From the NCBI GenBank assembly GCA_028679495.1, contig JAJRBK010000192.1:1-20275 (forward strand): DNA of 20,275 bases, given 5' to 3'. The notes under the pieces are model-generated. The model was not told the origin of the DNA. It saw only the letters and a program-made list of their open reading frames with translations, and ran no database searches. Source of the DNA: Methanobacteriota archaeon (GTDB lineage Archaea > Halobacteriota > Bog-38 > Methanoflorentales > Methanoflorentaceae). The position numbers were made by a program, and so were the translations under genes. Below, piece by piece: positions 1 to 7,454 of this stretch (the first letter of the stretch is position 1; each line of letters opens with the position of its first letter).

Positions 1-2
1 TC

Positions 3-863
3 GCGAAACAACTGTTACGAGTCAAGGTAGCCGCTCTCGTCCTGCTGCTGACCCTATGCGTTTTTGAGACTGCCGTTGTTTCAGCGTTACCATCATACGA
101 CTCGCCGGATCACCCAGGGTGCTCAGCGTGCCACATTCGTGTTACTCCAAAAACGGCATCAGCGAACGTTGAGCCAAACACCGTCATGCCAGGAGCGTCG
201 TTCAACGTCAACGCGTCAATACCCAATCCCGATGACGGAGTCACTGGCGCCAAAATCGATGTTCCTAAGGGCTTTGCCGCTTCCAACGTGACGCAAGGTC
301 CTGCAGTCGTAAACAACTACAGTTGGAACGTCTCAGCGTCTTCTGATGCAGCGCCGGGCGTGTATTGGTTATACGCGTATCTTGTTGCCGGTACGCCTGA
401 GGCAGGATATGCGATGACAGCGGCTGGAAGCGTGACTATAGAGGGTCCCGCCGATAATCCAGTGTACATCTCAAGCGTTAACATTGAACCCCAGTTTCCG
501 CAACCCTCAGATCGTGTCCGGGTGAATGCATATATCACCGATGCTGCTCACACGCTCACTAACACGACACTGCATTATCGGTACGAAGGAACCGAATACG
601 CTGCTCCCATGAACGTCGACACAACGAACACGTACGTCGCCAACATCGGGCCTTTCGCCAATAAGACGTTCGTTGACTATTGGGTTGTCGCGCGTGATGA
701 CGCCGGATACGCGGTAAAGTCGAGCAACCGAGGCTTTCTCATCGGTCAGCCAAGTCGAGTACCAGACACCTATCTCTTAGTAAGTGGGTTCGTGCTGGTC
801 GATGCAGCGTGCGTTGCTGTTCTCTATCGAGTGGCAAAGATAAGGAAGAAGCGGGAGCCCTAG
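3..863 (+). CDS. Exported, membrane-anchored protein with one CxxCH haem c motif (5' partial)
   Basis: The frame is open from the left edge with no start codon in the window, so the first few residues are missing. It opens with a positively charged then hydrophobic stretch (nt 12-86), which reads as a signal peptide. A CSACH motif follows (nt 120-134), the covalent haem c attachment signature; it is the only CxxCH in the visible part. The rest is Thr/Asn/Val-rich and looks like two beta-sandwich (Ig-like) domains. Near the C-terminus there is one hydrophobic segment followed by basic residues (YRVAKIRKKREP), consistent with a C-terminal anchor and a short cytoplasmic tail. The topology is therefore an extracytoplasmic domain held at the membrane, possibly an electron-transfer cytochrome. 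I do not recognise the family. A lone CxxCH can also bind another metal or occur by chance, so the haem is an inference. A possible terminator and a promoter region separate it from mtrE. Confidence 0.72.
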   Translation, partial: AKQLLRVKVAALVLLLTLCVFETAVVSALPSYDSPDHPGCSACHIRVTPKTASANVEPNTVMPGASFNVNASIPNPDDGVTGAKIDVPKGFAASNVTQGPAVVNNYSWNVSASSDAAPGVYWLYAYLVAGTPEAGYAMTAAGSVTIEGPADNPVYISSVNIEPQFPQPSDRVRVNAYITDAAHTLTNTTLHYRYEGTEYAAPMNVDTTNTYVANIGPFANKTFVDYWVVARDDAGYAVKSSNRGFLIGQPSRVPDTYLLVSGFVLVDAACVAVLYRVAKIRKKREP

Positions 864-971
864 CACGAAAACAGTGTACGAGATAACGACGAGCAGTATG
901 CCAAAGACGCCGGAAGGTGAGGTTGCAGCACAAGCCTAGGCAAGATATCACGCGGGAAAAAATAACTGCAA

Positions 972-1004
972 AAAACGACCTGAAAGCCGTTTTGTTCGTT
1001 TTTT
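972..1004 (+). terminator. Possible terminator after the CxxCH gene
   Basis: Six-base inverted arms AAAACG (972-977) and CGTTTT (988-993) are followed by a T-rich stretch with a T6 run at 999-1004. Archaeal termination relies mainly on T-tracts, so this could end the upstream transcript. The hairpin is A/T-heavy and weak. Confidence 0.4.
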
Positions 1005-1015
1005 CGCATTCATTG

Positions 1016-1041
1016 TTATATAAATAATTTTAAATACTATT
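1016..1041 (+). promoter_or_regulatory. Candidate TATA box region for the mtr operon
   Basis: TTATATAAATA at 1016-1026 and TTTTAAATACTATT just after it are strong archaeal TATA-like elements in the AT-rich gap before mtrE. If the first is used, transcription would start near 1045-1050 and leave a leader of about 150 nt. A second AT-rich candidate (ATTTTAAATCATT, about 1090-1102) would give a shorter leader. Apart from the repeat listed separately, I see no gene in the 864-1197 gap. Confidence 0.5.
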
Positions 1042-1063
1042 ACCTATCAATTATGCGTGATCT

Positions 1064-1138
1064 AACGAACCAAATAATGCCAATAATTCATTTTAAATCA
1101 TTTTAGTGCCACAAAATACACTGATTTTTCGGTTCGTT
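1064..1138. repeat. Widely spaced 8-bp inverted repeat in the mtr leader
   Basis: AACGAACC (1064-1071) and GGTTCGTT (1131-1138) are exact reverse complements separated by 59 AT-rich bases. They lie between the likely TATA box and the mtrE ribosome site, so they could be an operator pair or the base of a leader RNA structure. A small GGCT-TGAA-AGCC hairpin (1161-1172) follows, 13 bases before the Shine-Dalgarno sequence. Confidence 0.4.
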
Positions 1139-1185
1139 GGGTTAGTGGACTAGAAATCTGGGCTTGAAAGCCAAATACCATACAA

Positions 1186-1193
1186 GGGAGGAG
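1186..1193 (+). promoter_or_regulatory. Strong ribosome binding site of mtrE
   Basis: GGGAGGAG lies four bases before the ATG at 1198. It fixes the mtrE start and suggests efficient translation of the first mtr gene. Confidence 0.75.
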
Positions 1194-1197
1194 TTAA

Positions 1198-2094
1198 ATG
1201 GATCCGCAAATGATGGTAGAACTAGGCGCTTTGACGCTGGTTGGCGGAGCGGCCCTCATTGCTGGTGTGGCAGAGGATCTCGAATCTGATGTCGGTTCAC
1301 AGAGCAACCCAAATTCTCAAGTGCAACTTGCCCCTCAGATGGGCTATTTGCACAGACTCTATAACAAAGCGATATCAGGTGAACCTGCTAGTTATCCCTT
1401 CTACGCAGCAATAGGCGCGTCAACCGCTTTAGCGGTCCTGTCTGTTACCAACAACTACAGCTTGATCGGCGTCTTCTTCGCTCTTGTTGCCGGTGCTTTC
1501 ATCACGTCTCTGATTCACGGCGTTTATGCAACGACATCCTATATGGGCAGAATCGCGAGCCAATCTCGGTTCGGGCAGCCCGTGTACCTGGATGTACTTA
1601 GGACGCATACACCAGTGTTGATGGCACACGGCTTTGTAGCGAATTTTAGTGTTCTATTGTTAACATGGGTTTTAATTGAACAAAACCTGAGTCCTTTCCC
1701 CTTCGTCGTTCTTGCATTCATATGGGGAATTGCGCTCGGAGGTGTCGGTTCCGCAGTGGGCGATGTCCATCTAGGAACGGACAGGTACTACCAAGACAGA
1801 CCTTACGGTTCGGGTGTGAACGCAGCGCACTCAGGGAGTGTCGTGCGTAAAGCCGAATCAGGTCTCAGAAATTCAATCGACTGTGCGTGGTTCTGTTCTA
1901 AATTCGGTGGGCCTCTCACCGGGCTCGGGTTTGGCCTCGTCGTTTACCTGCACTTTTGGAAAGAAGTCGTGGTTAAGGGATGGTGGTCGCCTGTCGCTGG
2001 AGTGATCATGGTTATCATCTTCATCGTCATGAACGTCTACCTCGAGAGCTACTCACGGAAACGCTATGGAACTTACAAGGAAGAGTCGGAGTGA
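1198..2094 (+). CDS. mtrE: Methyl-H4MPT:coenzyme M methyltransferase subunit E
   Basis: MtrE is one of the large integral-membrane subunits (with C and D) of the Mtr complex. The complex transfers the methyl group from tetrahydromethanopterin to coenzyme M and moves Na+ across the membrane. The 298-aa length is normal. The N-terminus has a hydrophobic helix followed by a family-typical conserved stretch, SDVGSQSNPNSQVQLAPQ (residues about 30-47). Several further hydrophobic helices follow, and the tail is charged (SYSRKRYGTYKEESE). The start is fixed by a strong ribosome site. It is the first gene of an unbroken eight-gene run in the canonical E-D-C-B-A-F-G-H order, with mtrD beginning six bases after its stop. 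Assignment rests on the conserved motif, the membrane profile and operon order together, and is secure. Confidence 0.97.
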   Translation: MDPQMMVELGALTLVGGAALIAGVAEDLESDVGSQSNPNSQVQLAPQMGYLHRLYNKAISGEPASYPFYAAIGASTALAVLSVTNNYSLIGVFFALVAGAFITSLIHGVYATTSYMGRIASQSRFGQPVYLDVLRTHTPVLMAHGFVANFSVLLLTWVLIEQNLSPFPFVVLAFIWGIALGGVGSAVGDVHLGTDRYYQDRPYGSGVNAAHSGSVVRKAESGLRNSIDCAWFCSKFGGPLTGLGFGLVVYLHFWKEVVVKGWWSPVAGVIMVIIFIVMNVYLESYSRKRYGTYKEESE

Positions 2095-2100
2095 TGCACG

Positions 2101-2844
2101 ATGATGTTTGATATACTCTTATTAGTGTACATCGTACTCGGCGGCATCTTCATCGGCGCGGGCGTTCACTTCATCCCCGTAGGCGGTGCACCTGCTGCTA
2201 TGTCACAGGCAACAGGCGTTGGGACAGGAACAACCATGCTCGCTGCCGCGTCAGGCCTTACCGGGCTTATCGGCGCTGGATCCGCCTATGCAGTGAGTGG
2301 TGGGGATTTCGCGTACACCATCGTCCTTGGAGGCGTCAGCGCAGCGCTGATGATATCGATTCTTGCCTTCATCGCAAACGTCATGTACGTTTACGGAGCG
2401 GGTGTTCCATTGTCGTCAGCGAAAATCAAGTACGATCCCATCACAAAGTGGCGCCAAGATTTGTACGTATCGCGTGGTACCGAAGGCCACGGCACACCAA
2501 TGGTAAGCTTCATAAGCGGGATCATTGGAGCGCTTATCGCAGGTATCGGCGGTGCGCTGGTGTTCTTTGCACTAGCAGAAACCTACAACAAGATAGGGGG
2601 TTTCGCGGCAACGTTCCAGAGTTATCCAGCCCCATACTATATCGCACTCGCCGCAGCGTTTTCAATAGGAATCTTCTTCCTCAACTGCGTGATGGCGTCG
2701 TACAATATCGGCGGGACGATCGAAGGGTTCCACGACCCCAAGTTCAGACGCATCCCAAAATCAGTGGCCGCAAGCTTTGTCGTCTCCTTAGTCGGCGGAT
2801 TGTTTGCATTGCTGATACTACCAATGCTGACAGGGGGGTTCTAG
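2101..2844 (+). CDS. mtrD: Methyl-H4MPT:coenzyme M methyltransferase subunit D
   Basis: MtrD (247 aa) is a polytopic membrane subunit of the Na+-translocating Mtr complex, grouped with C and E. The sequence is rich in Gly/Ala and hydrophobic residues with about six predicted membrane segments. A Gly-rich loop near residues 25-65 (HFIPVGGAPAAMSQATGVGT) is typical of the family. The start ATG is doubled (ATGATG) and sits six bases after the mtrE stop; mtrC follows one base after the mtrD stop, so translation is probably coupled. The length matches the family, and no frameshift or missing segment is visible. Confidence 0.96.
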   Translation: MMFDILLLVYIVLGGIFIGAGVHFIPVGGAPAAMSQATGVGTGTTMLAAASGLTGLIGAGSAYAVSGGDFAYTIVLGGVSAALMISILAFIANVMYVYGAGVPLSSAKIKYDPITKWRQDLYVSRGTEGHGTPMVSFISGIIGALIAGIGGALVFFALAETYNKIGGFAATFQSYPAPYYIALAAAFSIGIFFLNCVMASYNIGGTIEGFHDPKFRRIPKSVAASFVVSLVGGLFALLILPMLTGGF

Positions 2845-2845
2845 C

Positions 2846-3658
2846 ATGGCAGAAGGTGACAGATCTCCAGGATCACTTCTTGGAATTGGAGTTATCGGCG
2901 GCCTGATCGGAATTTACCTTGCCAATTACCTAAATATGGTGACGGGCACTGCGTGGTTCTCGTTCATCGCTGCACTCGGAGCGATACTTGCCGTTTTTTG
3001 GGGCGCAGACGCAGTCCGAAGAGTGGCGAGTTATGGTTTAGGCACAGGTGTACCCTCGATCGGTCTACTCTCGATCGGTGCTGGGCAGATTGCTGTGCTG
3101 CTCGGTCTAGCAATTGGTAAGTTTGCTGGACTTGAACTAGCCGATCCTATTATCGCACTTATTCTTGCGGCGATTGTAGGAATAGTGAACGGCGTCATGG
3201 CGCGGCGCGTCATCAAGATGAACATCGCCATCATGGAACGTTCAATGACCGAGATTGCGATGGCAGCATCGATCATACTGCTTGGCTTCAGTACAGCAAT
3301 TGCAGGCAGCTTTGCGTTCGACCAGATCATGGCCTACGTGGTTGCGTCAGGATTCATCATCATGGTCTTCATCGTTGGTGGAATGGCGATGCTTCATCCA
3401 TTCAACGCGTGTCTAGGCCCTGATGAGCGACAGAAGCGAACGCTGAACCTTGCGTTGTCGACCGGTTTCCTTGCAATGCTCGTTTCGGGCATCGCAGCTG
3501 GTGCGATAAACGGCGTTCCTGCTGCTGTTCCAACGCTCATCGTCGCCATCGTCGGATGGATCATCTACTACATGCGGTTCTGGGCAGATACCAAGCAAGA
3601 TGCCGCCGCGATGCTCTCGACCGGCTTGATCCCCAAGGAGGAAGAGGTGATGACATGA
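2846..3658 (+). CDS. mtrC: Methyl-H4MPT:coenzyme M methyltransferase subunit C
   Basis: MtrC (270 aa) is the third polytopic membrane subunit of Mtr. It has a short polar N-terminus (MAEGDRSPGS), then about seven hydrophobic helices. A basic loop around residues 113-135 (ARRVIKMNIAIMERSMTEIA) and a further conserved polar stretch (LHPFNACLGPDERQKRTLNLA) are family-like features. A GGGGGG tract before the start can serve as the ribosome site. Its stop overlaps the mtrB start (ATGA, 3655-3658), which indicates translational coupling. Confidence 0.96.
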   Translation: MAEGDRSPGSLLGIGVIGGLIGIYLANYLNMVTGTAWFSFIAALGAILAVFWGADAVRRVASYGLGTGVPSIGLLSIGAGQIAVLLGLAIGKFAGLELADPIIALILAAIVGIVNGVMARRVIKMNIAIMERSMTEIAMAASIILLGFSTAIAGSFAFDQIMAYVVASGFIIMVFIVGGMAMLHPFNACLGPDERQKRTLNLALSTGFLAMLVSGIAAGAINGVPAAVPTLIVAIVGWIIYYMRFWADTKQDAAAMLSTGLIPKEEEVMT

Positions 3659-3972
3659 AGCTCGTGGACATTTCGTCTGACGTCGGGCTTCGCATGGACG
3701 TCGAAGAAGATTGGACGATTGCACAAGAGCGAGAGGACCTTGTCTTTTACTCGCTGGAGCCTATAATCGCACAAATAGACGAATATGACTCCATAGCAAC
3801 GGGTTTGGTCGACTCGCTCGCCGCAAACAAACCACTCATCGAAGCGTTCCCTGGCAGAGAGCGAGCCCATTACTGGGCAGGCATGTGGACTAACGCGTTC
3901 TATGGGTTTACCGTCGCCATGATATTCTTGGCGCTCGTGACCATAATGCTGCGAATCAGAGGTGGTGTATAA
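3655..3972 (+). CDS. mtrB: Methyl-H4MPT:coenzyme M methyltransferase subunit B
   Basis: MtrB is a small subunit (105 aa here) with a polar N-terminal domain and one C-terminal membrane helix (residues about 80-100, AFYGFTVAMIFLALVTIMLR). The frame is open further upstream, but I chose ATG 3655. It gives the family-typical beginning MKLVDISSDVGLRMD, has an AAGGAGG ribosome site 15 bases upstream, and overlaps the mtrC stop by four bases. Starting earlier would read out of frame through the end of mtrC. The mtrA start follows two bases after its stop. Confidence 0.94.
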   Translation: MKLVDISSDVGLRMDVEEDWTIAQEREDLVFYSLEPIIAQIDEYDSIATGLVDSLAANKPLIEAFPGRERAHYWAGMWTNAFYGFTVAMIFLALVTIMLRIRGGV

Positions 3973-3974
3973 CC

Positions 3975-4685
3975 ATGGCAGACAAGACAGAACCAGCGGC
4001 AGGCTGGCCCGTCACCAAAGGAGACTTCTTCGCAGGAGATCCGAACAGCCCCGTCGCAGTCGTTACCTTAGGCTCTCACTTCGGCAAGTTATTCACCGAT
4101 CAAGGGGCGGCCATTGAGGGGACGGCTAAGACAGAGAACATCGGCCTCGAGAAGGTCATTGTGAACATCATCTCAAACTCGAACATACGATTCCTGATCT
4201 TATGTGGGTCAGAGATTATGGGTCACGTGACCGGCCAATCGCTCGAGGCACTTTATAAGAATGGCGTGAAAGAAGGACGTATAATCGACGCAAAAGGAGC
4301 TATTCCGTTCATAGAAAACCTGAACGAAGAGCATTTAGAGAGGTTCCAGAAACAGGTCGAGTTCATCAGTATGATCAATAACGAGGATATCAACGCGATA
4401 TCCGCAAAGATGAAGGAACTGATGGCTCGCGATCCTGGCGCATATCCAGAACCTCCGGTCGTCGTAGAGATTATTGAAAAAGAAGCCGAGGAGGCTATCG
4501 TAGAAGCCCCAATGGCAGCAGAGATAGCGGCCTTGCAATCCCGCATACAGCATCTGCAATTCCACGTCAAAACGATCGGCAACAGCAACAAGTATGCTGC
4601 AGGCGTGTACGCAGGCAAGATCGAAGGGATTGTGATTGGGCTGCTGATCTCGATAGGAATCCTAGGGTTACTAGCCCTAACGTGA
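3975..4685 (+). CDS. mtrA: Methyl-H4MPT:coenzyme M methyltransferase corrinoid subunit A
   Basis: MtrA carries the 5-hydroxybenzimidazolylcobamide that accepts the methyl group from MtrH and passes it to coenzyme M. The 236-aa protein has a soluble corrinoid-binding domain (residues about 1-170), a charged linker (EIIEKEAEEAIVEAP), a likely helical segment and one C-terminal membrane anchor (about 215-234). The conserved segment LCGSEIMGHVTGQS places a histidine at residue 84, the position of the cobalt ligand in the Methanothermobacter protein; that match supports both function and start. The lead-in WPVTKGDFFAGDPNSPVAVVTLGS is also family-typical. Nothing is missing. Confidence 0.98.
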   Translation: MADKTEPAAGWPVTKGDFFAGDPNSPVAVVTLGSHFGKLFTDQGAAIEGTAKTENIGLEKVIVNIISNSNIRFLILCGSEIMGHVTGQSLEALYKNGVKEGRIIDAKGAIPFIENLNEEHLERFQKQVEFISMINNEDINAISAKMKELMARDPGAYPEPPVVVEIIEKEAEEAIVEAPMAAEIAALQSRIQHLQFHVKTIGNSNKYAAGVYAGKIEGIVIGLLISIGILGLLALT

Positions 4686-4693
4686 GGTGGAAA

Positions 4694-4981
4694 ATGGCAG
4701 CGGAACGATTCGGCGGAGGCGGTGCGGCAGAAGGCCCCGTCAGCGAAGAGGCACCTAAGACAGCCATGAAGTACGATCAGGGCATCGCGAAACCCATAGA
4801 GCCAAGCATGGCATCACTGGACTCGCTATACAACGACATCCACTACCGCGCCCTTGTGACCACACGAACACTGAAGCTCGATTCCGGTTACGGGATAAGC
4901 TCAGTGCTCGGCTTTGCATTAGGGTTTGCAGGCGCGTGTCTTATCGCGGGACTGCCACTACTGTACTTCTTCCTAGTGTGA
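4694..4981 (+). CDS. mtrF: Methyl-H4MPT:coenzyme M methyltransferase subunit F
   Basis: MtrF is a small single-helix subunit of Mtr. The C-terminal half (from about residue 40) matches the family pattern: an NDIHYRALVTTRTLKLDSGYG stretch followed by one membrane helix ending LPLLYFFLV. I start at ATG 4694, preceded by GAGGTGG, rather than the GTG at 4682 that overlaps the mtrA stop. This gives 95 aa, longer than the roughly 70 aa usual for MtrF. The extra is a Gly/Ala/Glu-rich N-terminus (AAERFGGGGAAEGPVSEEAP). A later start at Met25 (MKYDQG) would give a normal-length protein, but no ribosome site is visible there. Confidence 0.9.
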   Translation: MAAERFGGGGAAEGPVSEEAPKTAMKYDQGIAKPIEPSMASLDSLYNDIHYRALVTTRTLKLDSGYGISSVLGFALGFAGACLIAGLPLLYFFLV

Positions 4982-4990
4982 GGTGTAAAT

Positions 4991-5224
4991 ATGCCAAAAC
5001 CAGTACCACAAGTAATGGTAGACCAGACGGACTATCGAGAGCTCCAACACAAACTCGACTCTATTGAAGAGCGGGTAGAATTTGCCATGGCTGAAGTCGC
5101 GCAGCGTTACGGCCAGCGCGTGGGCAGGGATATCGGCATTTGCTTTGGTCTCATAGGTGGGATCATCCTGTTCATCGTGCTCAACCAGCTGATGCAACTC
5201 TCAGTGCTATTCAGGCTATTCTGA
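4991..5224 (+). CDS. mtrG: Methyl-H4MPT:coenzyme M methyltransferase subunit G
   Basis: MtrG (77 aa) has an amphipathic coiled-coil-like N-terminal half containing the family-like pattern LDSIEERVEFAMAEVAQRYG, then GRDIGICFGLIGG leading into a C-terminal membrane helix. Length and topology are normal. It sits between mtrF and mtrH with 9-base and 27-base gaps, as expected for the canonical operon. GAGGTG lies just upstream of the start. Confidence 0.94.
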   Translation: MPKPVPQVMVDQTDYRELQHKLDSIEERVEFAMAEVAQRYGQRVGRDIGICFGLIGGIILFIVLNQLMQLSVLFRLF

Positions 5225-5251
5225 ATGACGACATGAGGAGGTTCAAAGAAG

Positions 5252-6211
5252 ATGTTTAAATATGACAAAAAGCAGACCGTTTTTGAGATAGGCGGCTTCA
5301 AGGTTGGTGGACAGCCCGGTGAATATCCGACGGTGCTCGCCAGCTCGATGTTCTACGACAAGCACAAGGTGGTTTCAGACCCTATTAAAGGTGTGTTTGA
5401 CAAGGAAGCCGCCGAAGCGCAATGGAACGTACAGGTCACGCTGTCGGACATGACAAGCGTCGGCTACTGGAACCAGGTGATCGCTGAGACCGAAGAAGCG
5501 ATGAAGAATTACATCGACTGGCACCTGGAAGTCGCCCCCGGCATCGCCTTCCTAGTCGATTCGAGCGTGCCGGCGGTGCGCATGTTCGCGGCAAAATACG
5601 CGACTGAAATCGGCGCGGGCAACCTCGCCGTTTATAACTCCGTCAACGCAAGTGCGTTGGATGAAGAGTGGGAAGTGATCGGTCAAACGGATGTCAACTC
5701 AGCCATCGTTTTAGCGTTCAATCCGACGGACGTGAGCGTTAAAGGCCGAATTGAGATGCTCACTATAGGCGGCACAGGACAGGAAAAGGGACTTCTAACG
5801 TCCAGCGAAGAAGCTGGTATCACCAGGCCGCTGCTCGATGTCGCGTCGCTCTCACTCGGCGCCGGCGCGGGACAGTCAATCCGATCGATGGTCGGATTCA
5901 AGGGCGTGCTTGGGTTGCCGACCGGAGGTGGACCACACAACATCCCTGATGCGTGGACGTGGTTGCGCAGATACAGGAAGACCGGTCACGAACTGAACCG
6001 GCCCGTCCCAGAGGTATGGGAACCGTGCAGTATCGGCGCAAACATGATCTGTGGTATCGTCGGCGCCGATTATCTCTTGTATGGTCCGATCGACTTGGCA
6101 CCGATAATCTTCCCTGCTACGGCGATGATCGACATCATAGTTCAAGAGAGCACCTCAGAACTAGGAGTCGAACCGCAGACGGAAGACACAGCGCTGAGTA
6201 AGCTGGCTTAA
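5252..6211 (+). CDS. mtrH: Methyl-H4MPT:corrinoid methyltransferase subunit H of Mtr
   Basis: MtrH is the soluble catalytic subunit that moves the methyl group from methyl-tetrahydromethanopterin to the Co(I) corrinoid on MtrA. At 319 aa it has full family length, with the characteristic beginning MFKYDKKQTVFEIGGFKVGG and a (beta/alpha)8-type alternation without membrane segments. A GAGGAGG ribosome site lies about 12 bases before the ATG, a little far. It is the last gene of the mtr operon; its TAA stop lies in the loop of the terminator hairpin. Confidence 0.97.
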   Translation: MFKYDKKQTVFEIGGFKVGGQPGEYPTVLASSMFYDKHKVVSDPIKGVFDKEAAEAQWNVQVTLSDMTSVGYWNQVIAETEEAMKNYIDWHLEVAPGIAFLVDSSVPAVRMFAAKYATEIGAGNLAVYNSVNASALDEEWEVIGQTDVNSAIVLAFNPTDVSVKGRIEMLTIGGTGQEKGLLTSSEEAGITRPLLDVASLSLGAGAGQSIRSMVGFKGVLGLPTGGGPHNIPDAWTWLRRYRKTGHELNRPVPEVWEPCSIGANMICGIVGADYLLYGPIDLAPIIFPATAMIDIIVQESTSELGVEPQTEDTALSKLA

Positions 6212-6236
6212 ATAGCCAGCATCTTTTCCTTTTTTT
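6202..6236 (+). terminator. mtr operon terminator
   Basis: A perfect 7-bp hairpin, GCTGGCT (6202-6208) with AGCCAGC (6214-6220) and loop TAAAT, overlaps the mtrH stop codon. A T-rich tract (6222-6236, ending in T7) follows. Hairpin plus T-tract at an operon end is a convincing terminator. Confidence 0.75.
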
Positions 6237-6300
6237 ACATTCCGCTTAGAGAGTTCAACGCTCCGTATTCCAAGAAGTACGAGCACGCTGAACAAGTGTT

Positions 6301-6966
6301 ATGATAGGGCAAGATCTTCTTTCCGTCAAAACCAGGGTTATCGATCTCTCTCAGACCATATCAGTCGACACGCCCGTCTACCCCGGTGACCCTGTTCCTC
6401 GAATTGAGCTGCTCAGCACGGTGGAACTTGCAGGCGCGAGAACGACTCTGCTTGCATTAGGAACGCATACAGGCACGCACGTCGACACACCGAGCCACAT
6501 ACTACCAGAAGAACGAACGATAGACGAGCTGCCTCTAGAAGCCTTCTACGGACCCGCTTGGGTGTTCGATGTTACACGTACGGCTCAAAAATCGCCCGTT
6601 CAATCAGATCATTTAGATGCCGGATCTCCGCTCTGCAAAGGGGACATTGCACTTATCTGCACGGGTGCGAGTGATCGGAAGGCGTCAAATGCACCTCAGG
6701 TACACTCATACCTCGACGATTCTGCGGCAGAGTGGCTTGTCAAGAGGCAAGTCAAGGCTGTTGGTGTTGATAGCCTTTCTGTCGATCGCTACGACTCAAA
6801 GACCTACGACGTGCACCGAAAACTGCTGTCTAACAACATCATGCTCTTTGAAAATCTATCGGGCAACTTAAAGCTCCTCGTGGGAAAACGTGTTCTCTTT
6901 TTTGGCGTGCCTTTACGGTTAAAGGAAGCAGAAGCATCTCCGGTAAGAGCGTTTGCGCTATATTGA
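6301..6966 (+). CDS. Cyclase/kynurenine formamidase-family metal-dependent hydrolase
   Basis: This 221-aa protein belongs to the cyclase family (PF04199), whose members include kynurenine formamidase and cyclic-amide hydrolases. The metal-site signature HTGTHVDTPSH is intact at residues 56-66. The N-terminal DLSQTISVDTPVYPGDP is equally characteristic. Length matches the family. Physiological substrate cannot be told from sequence; archaeal members are mostly uncharacterised, and no kynurenine-pathway gene is nearby. It follows the mtr terminator by about 65 bases and is probably transcribed separately. No convincing ribosome site precedes the ATG, so a short or leaderless message is possible. 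Confidence 0.88.
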   Translation: MIGQDLLSVKTRVIDLSQTISVDTPVYPGDPVPRIELLSTVELAGARTTLLALGTHTGTHVDTPSHILPEERTIDELPLEAFYGPAWVFDVTRTAQKSPVQSDHLDAGSPLCKGDIALICTGASDRKASNAPQVHSYLDDSAAEWLVKRQVKAVGVDSLSVDRYDSKTYDVHRKLLSNNIMLFENLSGNLKLLVGKRVLFFGVPLRLKEAEASPVRAFALY

Positions 6967-7012
6967 CGGTCTTGTCCAGGTGCAACCTGCTATCATCGAT
7001 GCATATTGGTTG

Positions 7013-7058
7013 ACTTAAATAACGCCTGGGATAAGATTAATAGGAGAATTGCTCATAT
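7013..7058 (+). promoter_or_regulatory. Candidate TATA elements for the DUF2098 gene
   Basis: CTTAAATAA (about 7014-7022) and CATATAAA (about 7054-7061) are AT-rich elements in the 110-base gap before the ATG at 7077. A GGGGGG tract at 7065-7070 can act as the ribosome site, so the upstream element is the better promoter candidate. Confidence 0.4.
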
Positions 7059-7076
7059 AAACATGGGGGGATACGG

Positions 7077-7382
7077 ATGAACGACAGCGTTGCAAGTGAT
7101 GCGCGAAACAACACGATCACTGTAGGAGCTCATGTAAAGTACGTAGGCACTCACACCCGCGGCAAAGTTAAGGAAATACAGACCGGTGGCGACCATCAAT
7201 GGGTGCTTCTTGATTCAACTAATCTCTTGTATGATCCTAAACACTTAGAGGTAGTGAACGAAGCTACAGAAAAAGTGGTTGATAAAGAGGTCCAATCACT
7301 TGATGAGTTTCGAAAGCGCTTAGAGGAAAAACGGGACTACCTTCAGACTGCTAGAGAAACCTTCGACGAGCCCGGTGGCTGA
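7077..7382 (+). CDS. DUF2098-family small protein
   Basis: The 101-aa protein matches the DUF2098 pattern found mainly in methanogens: VGAHVKYVGTHTRGKVKEI, then WVLLDSTNLLYDPKHLEVV. The N-terminal part looks like a small SH3-like beta barrel (residues about 15-62). A helical, charged C-terminal tail (about 65-97) probably forms a coiled coil. Function is unknown; the fold suggests protein or nucleic-acid interaction. It stands alone between the cyclase gene and a minus-strand gene that faces it tail to tail. Confidence 0.82.
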   Translation: MNDSVASDARNNTITVGAHVKYVGTHTRGKVKEIQTGGDHQWVLLDSTNLLYDPKHLEVVNEATEKVVDKEVQSLDEFRKRLEEKRDYLQTARETFDEPGG

Positions 7383-7454
7383 ATAGAAAGAGATCCGAGG
7401 CTTAGGAGCAGCTCTGATGTGATGCTGCACGCGCTCCGTTGACAGGAGCCGATT

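Noticed and set aside
3556..3654. Upstream extension of mtrB
   Set aside because: It reads out of frame through the end of mtrC. ATG 3655 gives the family N-terminus and a four-base coupling overlap.
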